Source: DATGQT01 sp033720695
Lineage (GTDB): Bacteria; Bacteroidota; Rhodothermia; Rhodothermales; Rubricoccaceae
Assembly (NCBI GenBank): GCA_033720695.1
Contig: JAWWCA010000092.1
Span: forward strand, 1 to 14,073
DNA: 14,073 nt
Direction: 5' to 3'
The position numbers and the translations under genes are program-made. Positions 7,216 to 13,229 of the stretch are shown piece by piece (position 1 is the stretch's first letter; each line of letters starts with the position of its first letter). The notes under the pieces are model-generated. The model was not told where the DNA came from. It was given only the letters and a program-made list of their open reading frames with translations, and searched no databases.

Positions 7216-7572
7216 CTAGCGCCACGCGGCCTGCACCCGCTCGACCAGCGCCAGCTCGGCGGCCTCGATCTCGGCGTCGGCGGCGGCGAGGGCGCGGAGG
7301 TCGTCGAGGACGCGGGCGCGCTCCTCCGGTGCGAGGGCCTCGCGGAGGCGCCCGAGGAGCTCGGCGAGCCGCTCGTCGGAGAGCCCGTTGTCGTAGGAGA
7401 GCGTCGCCTCGCGCAGCGCGTTCTCGACGAGGGCGGGGTTCTCGCCCGGCACCCAGGCCTCGAGCTGTTGCCAGATGGTCGCGATCTCCGAGCGGTCGAG
7501 GTCGCCGTCGGCGCCGTGGGCGAGCCGGAGGGCGAGGAGGGCGAGGTCGTGGAGGAGCGGAGAGAGCGGCAA
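7216..7572 (-). CDS. TerB-like all-helical protein
   Basis: This 118-residue, acidic and entirely helical-looking protein has two repeats with TerB character: AHGADGDLDRSE near the N-terminus (18-29) and AAADAEIEAAELALVERV near the C-terminus (96-113). TerB (tellurite-resistance) domains use such paired acidic helices for metal binding and protein contacts. The length suits a single TerB domain. There is no signal peptide or membrane segment. The only plausible start is TTG at 7572. The dynamin-like gene ends 70 bases upstream on the same strand, so the two are probably co-transcribed. A TerB-like assignment fits the pattern but was not verified by a profile search; a general helical protein of unknown function is the alternative. 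Confidence 0.72.
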   Translation of the reverse strand: MPLSPLLHDLALLALRLAHGADGDLDRSEIATIWQQLEAWVPGENPALVENALREATLSYDNGLSDERLAELLGRLREALAPEERARVLDDLRALAAADAEIEAAELALVERVQAAWR

Positions 7573-7642
7573 GGGAGCGCGTGGGTCTAGGGCTCGTGGT
7601 ACCCCCGATCGGCCCCGACGATCCCGGCGGGGCGCGGGCGGG

Positions 7643-9427
7643 TCAGGGGGCGGGGGTTCCGGAAAGGCTCCGGGCCTCTCCGAAGCGGCGGCGGATCTCG
7701 GTGCGGAGGGCGCCGAGGTCGGCGTGGAGGGTGTCAGCCTCGGCGGTGGCGGCGTCGAGGCGCTCGCGGGCGGCGGCGGGGTGCTCGGCGAGCGGCGCCA
7801 CGAGGCGGTGGACTCGCGCCATCGCCTCGGCCACCTCCTCGTCGAGCTGGGCGCTGAGGGCGCGGCCGAGGTCCTCGCGCAGCGCCTCGACGCGGGCCGA
7901 GAATTCCCGGATGGCCTTCCGCTTCTGGATCGGGAGCAGCACGAACCCCCCCACGGCCAGGGCGCCGGCGGCCACGAAGCCGCCCGTCACGTCGAACGCC
8001 GTGGCCGCCACGAGAACGGTGGCGAGGGCGCCGAGGCCGAGCGCCGCCGCCTGCGTCCCAGCGAAGAGGGCGGCAGCGGCGCGGGCGTTTTCGAGAAGGC
8101 GCCGGGCTTCCTCCTTGAGGTCGTACTGGTCCACGGTCCGCTTCGCCTCGCGCATCACGTCGCGGAACACCTCGTCGCGGTTGTAGAGGAAGGCGTCGCG
8201 GGGGCCGCCGTCGGCGGCCTGGCCGGCCTCGCGCTGGGCGGCGAGGTGGGCGTAGGTCTCGTTCCAGAGGTCGTAGACGTTTCGGAGGAGGGCGTCGACG
8301 GCCTCGCCGGCGCGCTCCTCGATCCGGCGCTCCGCGTCGCGGAGGACCTGCCGGGCGAACTCCTCCTTGAACCGGTCGCGGTCGCGGAGCATCCGGAGCT
8401 TCGAGACGCGGATGGCGTCGTCAAGGAAGCGGACGCCCCGCTTCTCCATCTCCAGCAGCTCGCGGTCCACCTCGGCGGCGGCGCGGCCGAACGCCTCGCG
8501 GAGCACGCCCTCCTTCTCGTCGAACCGGGCGCGGAGCGCGGCGAGGCCGGCCTCGTCCTTCTGCAGGACGACGCGGGCGGCGTCGAGGCGCTCGGCGAGG
8601 CCGGCCACGAGCCCGTCGGCGGCGTCGAGGGGCGCCGTCAGCTTGAGGGCGAGGCGCTCGTCCGCGGTGAGGGTCTCGGTCAGAAACGCCTCGAAGGCGG
8701 GGTACCCGCTCGCGTCCCACCGCGGGTCGTCCTGCGGGCGCTCGGGGTGCGCCGCCTTGGCCGCGAGGGCCAGGCGGGCTGCCACGGGGAAGACGCGGGG
8801 CACGAACCCGAAGTGGCGCTCGACGCCCGAGCGCACGTGCTCGATCACCTGCGCCAGCGCCGCCTCGCTCTCGGCGAGGTCGGCCTTGTTCAGCACGACG
8901 ACGACGCGCTTGCCCCAGCCCGCGTGGATGAAGTCGAGGAACACGCGCTCGGACTCCGTGAGGGGGCGGTCGAAGCTGGTCACGAAGAGCACGAGGTCGG
9001 CGCGGGGGACGAAGTCTTCGGTGAGGGCCTGGTGCTCGCGGACGATGGAATTGGTGCCGGGGGTGTCGACGAGGGCGAGGTGGCGGAGCAGCGGGTGCGG
9101 GTGGCGCCGCTCGGTGACGTAGTCGCTGCGGCGGTGGGTCTCCGCCCGCTCGCCCCAGCGGAGCACCGCGATCTTGTCCGTCGTCGGGACGGGCCCCTCT
9201 TCCAGGACCGGCGCGCCGAAGAGGGCGTTGACGACCGACGACTTCCCGGCGTTGAACTCGCCCACGACGAGGAGCAGGAAGAGGTCGTCGAGTCCCTCGG
9301 CGAGGTCCCCGAGGCGGCGGAGGGTGGCCTCGTCGGCGCCGCTCTCGCCGAGGAGGCGGCCGAGGCGGCCCAGCAGGGCGCGCTCGCGGGCGAGGGCGTC
9401 GGCGGCGTCGGGCGAGAGGAGGTCCAT
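7643..9427 (-). CDS. Bacterial dynamin-like GTPase with membrane hairpin
   Basis: This is a 594-residue large GTPase of the dynamin superfamily. The G domain has G1 GEFNAGKS (56-63), G2 threonines in PTTDK (82-83), G3 DTPG (121-124) and G4 NKAD (180-183), all intact. Long charged helices follow (about 260-450), expected to form the helical stalk. Then comes a hydrophobic hairpin of two segments (about 450-475 and 481-500) ending in a basic QKRK, and a C-terminal helical return to 594. This layout matches bacterial dynamin-like proteins that bind and remodel the inner membrane. I chose ATG at 9427; an in-frame GTG at 9487 would add a Pro-rich tail of 20 residues with no family counterpart. It is followed on the same strand by the TerB-like gene. 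Substrate and trigger are unknown. Confidence 0.9.
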   Translation of the reverse strand: MDLLSPDAADALARERALLGRLGRLLGESGADEATLRRLGDLAEGLDDLFLLLVVGEFNAGKSSVVNALFGAPVLEEGPVPTTDKIAVLRWGERAETHRRSDYVTERRHPHPLLRHLALVDTPGTNSIVREHQALTEDFVPRADLVLFVTSFDRPLTESERVFLDFIHAGWGKRVVVVLNKADLAESEAALAQVIEHVRSGVERHFGFVPRVFPVAARLALAAKAAHPERPQDDPRWDASGYPAFEAFLTETLTADERLALKLTAPLDAADGLVAGLAERLDAARVVLQKDEAGLAALRARFDEKEGVLREAFGRAAAEVDRELLEMEKRGVRFLDDAIRVSKLRMLRDRDRFKEEFARQVLRDAERRIEERAGEAVDALLRNVYDLWNETYAHLAAQREAGQAADGGPRDAFLYNRDEVFRDVMREAKRTVDQYDLKEEARRLLENARAAAALFAGTQAAALGLGALATVLVAATAFDVTGGFVAAGALAVGGFVLLPIQKRKAIREFSARVEALREDLGRALSAQLDEEVAEAMARVHRLVAPLAEHPAAARERLDAATAEADTLHADLGALRTEIRRRFGEARSLSGTPAP

Positions 9428-9650
9428 GGCGGGCGGGGGCGGCGCCGGTGAGGGGAGGAGGGGGCGGAGGTCGCGATACGCCACCAAGGAGCCCCTTGTA
9501 CCCCGCTGGGAGGCATCCCCGGCGGTTTCATGAACACATGATAAACGGTGCTCCGGCCGGAACCTACGCCTGCGATGCGGGAAAAAGCCCGCTAACGCCC
9601 CAGCCTCGGAACAACAACCCGCGTTCTAGGCTATGTGGCCCGGCGTGCGC
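9428..9650. other. Divergent intergenic region with short palindromes
   Basis: This lies between the dynamin-like gene (minus) and the outer-membrane protein (plus) and holds no credible gene. It contains three short symmetric elements: TCATG-N4-CATGA (9528-9541) within an AT-rich patch, the perfect palindrome TCCGGCCGGA (9552-9561), and GCGGG-AAAAAG-CCCGC (9577-9592). They could be operator sites for either gene or small RNA hairpins. No promoter with both boxes could be assigned to the dynamin-like gene; TACAAGG and TATCGCG on the minus strand are weak -7 candidates. Confidence 0.35.
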
Positions 9651-9684
9651 TTGTGCGGTACGTACCACGCACCCTACCTTATTC
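9651..9684 (+). promoter_or_regulatory. Promoter of the outer-membrane protein gene
   Basis: TTGTG (9651-9655) is followed after 19 bases by TACCTTATT (9675-9683). Motif and spacing match the fabF promoter in this window, and TACCTT is shared with the GGGP synthase promoter. The expected transcript start, near 9690, leaves a leader of about 35 bases that contains the Shine-Dalgarno at 9712. Confidence 0.6.
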
Positions 9685-9711
9685 GGCAATTCCCCCCACC
9701 CAATCTCCTTT

Positions 9712-9717
9712 AGGAGG
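9712..9717 (+). promoter_or_regulatory. Strong Shine-Dalgarno deciding the start at 9725
   Basis: AGGAGG ends 7 bases before the ATG at 9725, inside the longer match TTTAGGAGGAACT. It is the only near-perfect ribosome-binding site in the window. The other genes, including fabF and the GGGP synthase gene, show none. It fixes the start and suggests high expression. Confidence 0.8.
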
Positions 9718-9724
9718 AACTCCC

Positions 9725-10780
9725 ATGACCCATTTGGCACTCGTGGCCCTGCTCTCCGGCGCGCTCCTCACCGGCAGCCCGGACGGCGACCAGGACAAGA
9801 AGAAGAGCCCCTCCGAGGCCCCCCAGCCCGAGGTGTCCATCGTGGACGCGAGCTCTGAGGACCCGGAAGCGCTCACCAACCTCACCTACGCCTTCGGCCG
9901 CCCCTCCGACCTCGCGCCCATCAAGCTGTGGGTCGCCTACGCCTTCGGGGAGTCGGAAGGAGTTTGGGCCGCCGATGGTGAAGGGGTCGAGTACGACCTC
10001 GACGGGCCCGGGCCCGGCAACCTCTCCGGCGACATCGTCTCCCAGCGGGCCCTCGTCGGGGCGCAGATCAACTTCATCAACTTCCCGGCCTTCAAGCTCG
10101 GCGCCGGCGGCGAGCTCGTCGTCGCGCAGAACAAGTTCCAGCCGGGCACCAACTCCGACCTCGGCAACGACCTCGAGAGCGACTTTGGCCTCCAGCAGGT
10201 GAAGGTCTTCGGCACGGCCCGCGGCCGCGTCGTGGGCGTCCACGGCGGCTACATCTTCGACCTCGCCGACGACGTCATGGACCCGACCACGGAGTTCCCG
10301 CTCTCGGACCAGCGCGACGCCCTCTTCTTCGGGGGCGACTTCGACTACCCGTCGGAGCGGTTCCGCCTCTTCGGCGGCGCCGACTACTTCATCCTCCAGG
10401 ATGACGACGAGGCCGAGGGCGCCGAGGGCAACAACATCATCTGGTGGAACATGGGCGCGGGCCTCCGCTTCGGCTTCGTCGAGCTCGGCGCCTCGCTCAT
10501 GATCCGCACGCAGCTCGTCGAGGGCGCCGCCGCCGGCCTCGCCTTCGGCCCGCGGACCTCCGACGACAACCAGCCCTCGACGGGCACCAACGTCAGTGGC
10601 GGCCACGCCGGCACGGTCGTGCCCTACCTCAAGCTGGCCCCGCCGAGCCTCCCGGTCTCGCTCTTCGTCAAGGGCGCCGTGCTCAACGAGTACACCGACT
10701 ACGGCTACGCCATCGGCGGCGCCAACGACATCAAGCCCTCGCTCGGCTTCACCGCCGGCCTCTCGATCGGCTTCAACTAA
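9725..10780 (+). CDS. Putative outer-membrane beta-barrel protein
   Basis: This is a 351-residue exported protein. The first 17 or so residues are a short hydrophobic signal peptide (LALVALLSGALLTG), unusual in having no Lys/Arg in its n-region. A charged linker rich in Lys, Pro and Glu follows, then alternating polar/aromatic stretches typical of beta strands, Gly-rich turns and Asp/Glu-rich loops (for example DDDEAEGAEGN near residues 224-234). It ends in GFTAGLSIGFN, similar to a terminal barrel strand. The strong promoter and ribosome site suggest an abundant protein. I do not recognise a named porin family; substrate and pore function are unknown. The frame is open upstream to a GTG at 9635, but that would cover the promoter and the Shine-Dalgarno. 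The next gene follows after 42 bases. Confidence 0.75.
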   Translation: MTHLALVALLSGALLTGSPDGDQDKKKSPSEAPQPEVSIVDASSEDPEALTNLTYAFGRPSDLAPIKLWVAYAFGESEGVWAADGEGVEYDLDGPGPGNLSGDIVSQRALVGAQINFINFPAFKLGAGGELVVAQNKFQPGTNSDLGNDLESDFGLQQVKVFGTARGRVVGVHGGYIFDLADDVMDPTTEFPLSDQRDALFFGGDFDYPSERFRLFGGADYFILQDDDEAEGAEGNNIIWWNMGAGLRFGFVELGASLMIRTQLVEGAAAGLAFGPRTSDDNQPSTGTNVSGGHAGTVVPYLKLAPPSLPVSLFVKGAVLNEYTDYGYAIGGANDIKPSLGFTAGLSIGFN

Positions 10781-10822
10781 GCCGACGAGCCAGACCCCGG
10801 CTTCGGCCCGTCCGTTGTACCC

Positions 10823-11545
10823 ATGCGCCGCGTTCCCGTCGCCCTCGCCTGCGCCCTCGCCCTCGCCGCCTGCAGCGGCGTCGGGGGCCCTGCGGGGCTC
10901 CCCTCCGCGGACCGCCCGCCCGCGGCCGGCGACCTCCGGGACGTCCTCGACGACCTGGCCCGGCCCGATGCCGACTCGCTGCTCGCCGAGCGGCTGTTCG
11001 ACGCGCGGCTCACCCCGGTCTACGGCAGCCGATTCCGCCTCGCCGGAGGGAGCCTCGCGGCGTTCGTGCCGGGGCGGCATCCGGTCCGAGGCCGAGAGCT
11101 GGTCGTGGTCGCGGCCGTGGTGGGGGCGCCCGGCGCGGCCGCCCTCCTGGAGGAGGTCCGACGGCTCAACCGCCGAGCGGCCTACACCGTGGCGCCGGAG
11201 CGGACGGTGCTCGCCGCGTTTCTGCCCCGCGGCGGAGGGCCCCAAAGCCTCGCCTCCGTCCTCGACGCCCCGATCTGGGTCCGCTCGCTGCTCGTCGGCG
11301 CGGTGGTCGTGGGAGACGGCGGCGCGGCCGGCGCCTACGAAGCCGTCGGCGTCGAGCGGGAGGTCCCGGTCGTGGTGCTCGCGGTGCCGGGGACGGGGCA
11401 GAGACCGGTTGACGAGGCGCTCGCCCTCGCCTCGGCTCTCCGGCCGGCGCTGGCCGCCGCCGCCAACGGCGCCCCCGCTTCGCCCGACGTGGGGGTACCG
11501 CCGCCTGACACCCTCCGCGGGCCTCGGCTCCCGATCCGAGACTGA
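10823..11545 (+). CDS. Lipoprotein resembling an M28 peptidase core without metal ligands
   Basis: This 240-residue protein has a clear lipoprotein signal (MRR start, lipobox LAAC, Cys17). The middle recalls the zinc aminopeptidase (M28) fold in order: FVPGRHPVRGRELVVVAAVVG (81-101) aligns by eye with the strand that normally ends in AHxD; PGAAALLEEVRRLNRR (103-118) with the SGVAALLELAR helix; PERTVLAAFLPRGGG (125-139) with the RTVLFVAFGAEE strand. The His, Asp and Glu zinc ligands and the catalytic Glu are absent at those places. It is also shorter than active family members. I infer a non-enzymatic relative exposed in the envelope; a plain unknown lipoprotein is the alternative. The next gene starts after 38 bases, so it is likely in an operon. 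Confidence 0.72.
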   Translation: MRRVPVALACALALAACSGVGGPAGLPSADRPPAAGDLRDVLDDLARPDADSLLAERLFDARLTPVYGSRFRLAGGSLAAFVPGRHPVRGRELVVVAAVVGAPGAAALLEEVRRLNRRAAYTVAPERTVLAAFLPRGGGPQSLASVLDAPIWVRSLLVGAVVVGDGGAAGAYEAVGVEREVPVVVLAVPGTGQRPVDEALALASALRPALAAAANGAPASPDVGVPPPDTLRGPRLPIRD

Positions 11546-11583
11546 GCGCGCTCGCCCGTCCTCGTCTCCCTCCGCCCCGCCCC

Positions 11584-12339
11584 ATGCTCCCCGCTCTCGT
11601 CACGGACACGGTCTCTCAGGACCTCGGCCGGGCCGTCCACTACACCCTCCTGTGGGGCCTCGAAGGCGTCGTGCTCCGGACGGTGGGGGGGCCGGACGAG
11701 CGGGTCCCGTTCGTGAACGAGGCGCGGCTCCGAACCCGGCTCACCGAGGCCGACCTGCCGGTAGTGGCCGTGGACCCGGGGCTGTTCGAGGGAGCGCCGG
11801 AGCGACGGGCGGTGTGGATGAACGACCTCGCCGCCTTCGACGAGACGGCCGCCTTTTGCCGCCGCGTCGGGTGTGGGATCGTCCTCGTCGGCGCCCTCGC
11901 CCCGCCTGACGCGCCGCCGGACCTCGACGCCGCGGCCGGGGTGCTGCGCGAGGCGGGGGCGTTCGCGGCGCGCGGATCGCTGCGCCTGGCCGTGCGCAAC
12001 GAGGGCGCGTGCGCCTCCGGCGAGGGGCTCGCCGACCTCCTCGCCCGGGTCGATCACCCCGCCGTCGGGGCGGCCTGGCAGCCCGCCGAGGCCGTCGCCG
12101 CAGGGCACGACCCTGCCGCCGGGCTCGCCGCGCTCCACGAGTCTCCGGGCCGCATCACCTACGTCGCCGTCCGCGATGTGGAGGGGGCGGCCGGGTGGCC
12201 GGGCCAGCTCGCCGCGCTCGCCCGGGCGGGGTACGAGGGCCCCCTCGGCCTTGAGGTGCACGGGCGCGCGCAGGACGGGTTGAAGAGCGCCACCGCGCTC
12301 CTCACGATGCGGCGGGCGGCGCTCCGCGAGGCCCGCTGA
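11584..12339 (+). CDS. Sugar phosphate isomerase/epimerase-like TIM-barrel protein, metal site altered
   Basis: This 251-residue protein looks like the xylose isomerase-like TIM-barrel family (AP endonuclease family 2 fold). The pattern in order is LRLAVRNEG (133-141), a DLLARVDHPAVGAAWQPAEA segment (151-170) with AAGHDPAAG, ITYVAVRDVEG (191-201), and LGLEVHG (221-227). In active relatives these places carry a metal-binding Glu, Asp, His and Glu. Here Arg138, Gln166 and Ala195 stand where the first three are expected by eye, while Glu224 is kept. So it may be inactive or use a different chemistry. There is no signal peptide, so it should be cytoplasmic. It lies 38 bases after the lipoprotein and 20 bases before plsC. 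The fold call is fair; substrate is unknown. Confidence 0.75.
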   Translation: MLPALVTDTVSQDLGRAVHYTLLWGLEGVVLRTVGGPDERVPFVNEARLRTRLTEADLPVVAVDPGLFEGAPERRAVWMNDLAAFDETAAFCRRVGCGIVLVGALAPPDAPPDLDAAAGVLREAGAFAARGSLRLAVRNEGACASGEGLADLLARVDHPAVGAAWQPAEAVAAGHDPAAGLAALHESPGRITYVAVRDVEGAAGWPGQLAALARAGYEGPLGLEVHGRAQDGLKSATALLTMRRAALREAR

Positions 12340-12359
12340 GAGCCGCCCGTTGCGCCGCC

Positions 12360-13130
12360 ATGCCGCTCGCCGCCCCACCGCCCGGCCTCCGACGGCGCCC
12401 TCCGGGCCCGACCCTCGGCACCCGGCTCCATTTCGCCTGGGTGATGGCGTGGGCCACCCTCTGCACCCTCGTCTTCTCGCTGGCCGTGTTCGTTGAGGCG
12501 CGCGTCCGGCCCCGGCCCGAGACGCTCTACCGCTGGATGGTGCCGTGGGCGCGGGTGCTCCTCCGTGGCATCGGGGTCCGGCTCCTGGTTGAGCACCGGA
12601 CCACCCTCGACGCCGGCCCCGTCGTGTTCGTGGCCAACCACCAGAACGTGCTCGACATCCCCACGGCGGTGGCGGGGCTGCCGCTCCCGTTCGGGTTCAC
12701 GCCGAAGGCGGCGCTCCGCGGCATGCCGCTCGTCGGGACCCTCCTGGAGCGCACCGGCAACGTGTTCATGGACCGCTCGACTGCCCGTCGGGCCGCGCGC
12801 TCCCTCGTTGCGGCGAGGGACGCCGTGCGGGCAGGGCGCACCGTGCTCGTCTACGCCGAGGGCGAGCGGACCTGGGAGACGGCGCTGGCCCCGTTCCTGC
12901 GCGGGGGGTTTCTCCTCGCCGTCGAGGCCGGGGTGCCCCTGGTCCCGGTCGCGATCGACGGAAACGTGGGGGTGGTGGACGAGCGGCGGCTCGCCTCGCG
13001 CCCCGGCGTGGCGCGCCTCGTGGTGGGTCCGCCCATCGAGACGCAGGGGTGCACCCGCGCCGATGTGCCGGGGCTGATGGAGGACGTCCGGGCGTGGATG
13101 GCCCGGGAGCTCGGGCTGGAGGGCGCGTAG
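12360..13130 (+). CDS. plsC: 1-acyl-sn-glycerol-3-phosphate acyltransferase (PlsC type)
   Basis: This 256-residue membrane-associated acyltransferase would convert lysophosphatidic acid to phosphatidic acid in phospholipid synthesis. One membrane segment lies at about 27-46. Motif I is NHQNVLD with the H-x4-D pair His94/Asp99. Motif II is FMDRS (136-140, Arg139). Motif III is YAEGERT (165-171), with Ala in place of the usual Pro of FPEGTRS but Glu167 and Arg170 kept. Motif IV is VPLVPVAI (192-199). All catalytic and phosphate-binding residues are therefore present. It starts 20 bases after the TIM-barrel gene, so the two are probably co-transcribed. An acyltransferase for a different lysolipid is possible, as the family is broad. 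Confidence 0.88.
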   Translation: MPLAAPPPGLRRRPPGPTLGTRLHFAWVMAWATLCTLVFSLAVFVEARVRPRPETLYRWMVPWARVLLRGIGVRLLVEHRTTLDAGPVVFVANHQNVLDIPTAVAGLPLPFGFTPKAALRGMPLVGTLLERTGNVFMDRSTARRAARSLVAARDAVRAGRTVLVYAEGERTWETALAPFLRGGFLLAVEAGVPLVPVAIDGNVGVVDERRLASRPGVARLVVGPPIETQGCTRADVPGLMEDVRAWMARELGLEGA

Positions 13131-13177
13131 GGGCTCCTCCGTGCCCCTCGCCCCCGCTCCGGTCTGGAGGCGCCCCG

Positions 13178-13184
13178 TATCTTC
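13178..13184 (+). promoter_or_regulatory. Candidate -7 element before the YfhO-like gene
   Basis: TATCTTC lies 46 bases before the ATG at 13230 and resembles the TACCTT elements elsewhere in the window. No TTG-like box is seen 18-20 bases upstream. An imperfect inverted repeat lies just before it: GGGCTCCTCC (13131-13140) against GGAGGCGCCC (13166-13175), nine of ten positions pairing. That hairpin could end the plsC transcript or modulate the promoter. Confidence 0.35.
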
Positions 13185-13229
13185 CGATGCGTCCGCCTCC
13201 CGCCCCATCCCGTCCCCCCCTCCCAGGCC

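Noticed and set aside
7475..9451. A 658-codon open frame on the plus strand opposite the dynamin-like gene
   Set aside because: It mirrors a gene with intact GTPase motifs, and its product is a Gly/Glu/Val/Ala-rich chain without any domain. High GC leaves such antisense frames open.
9710..11245. A 511-codon minus-strand frame opposite the outer-membrane protein and lipoprotein
   Set aside because: It crosses a clear stop/start boundary on the other strand, lacks motifs and has a low-complexity Glu/Gly/Ala composition.
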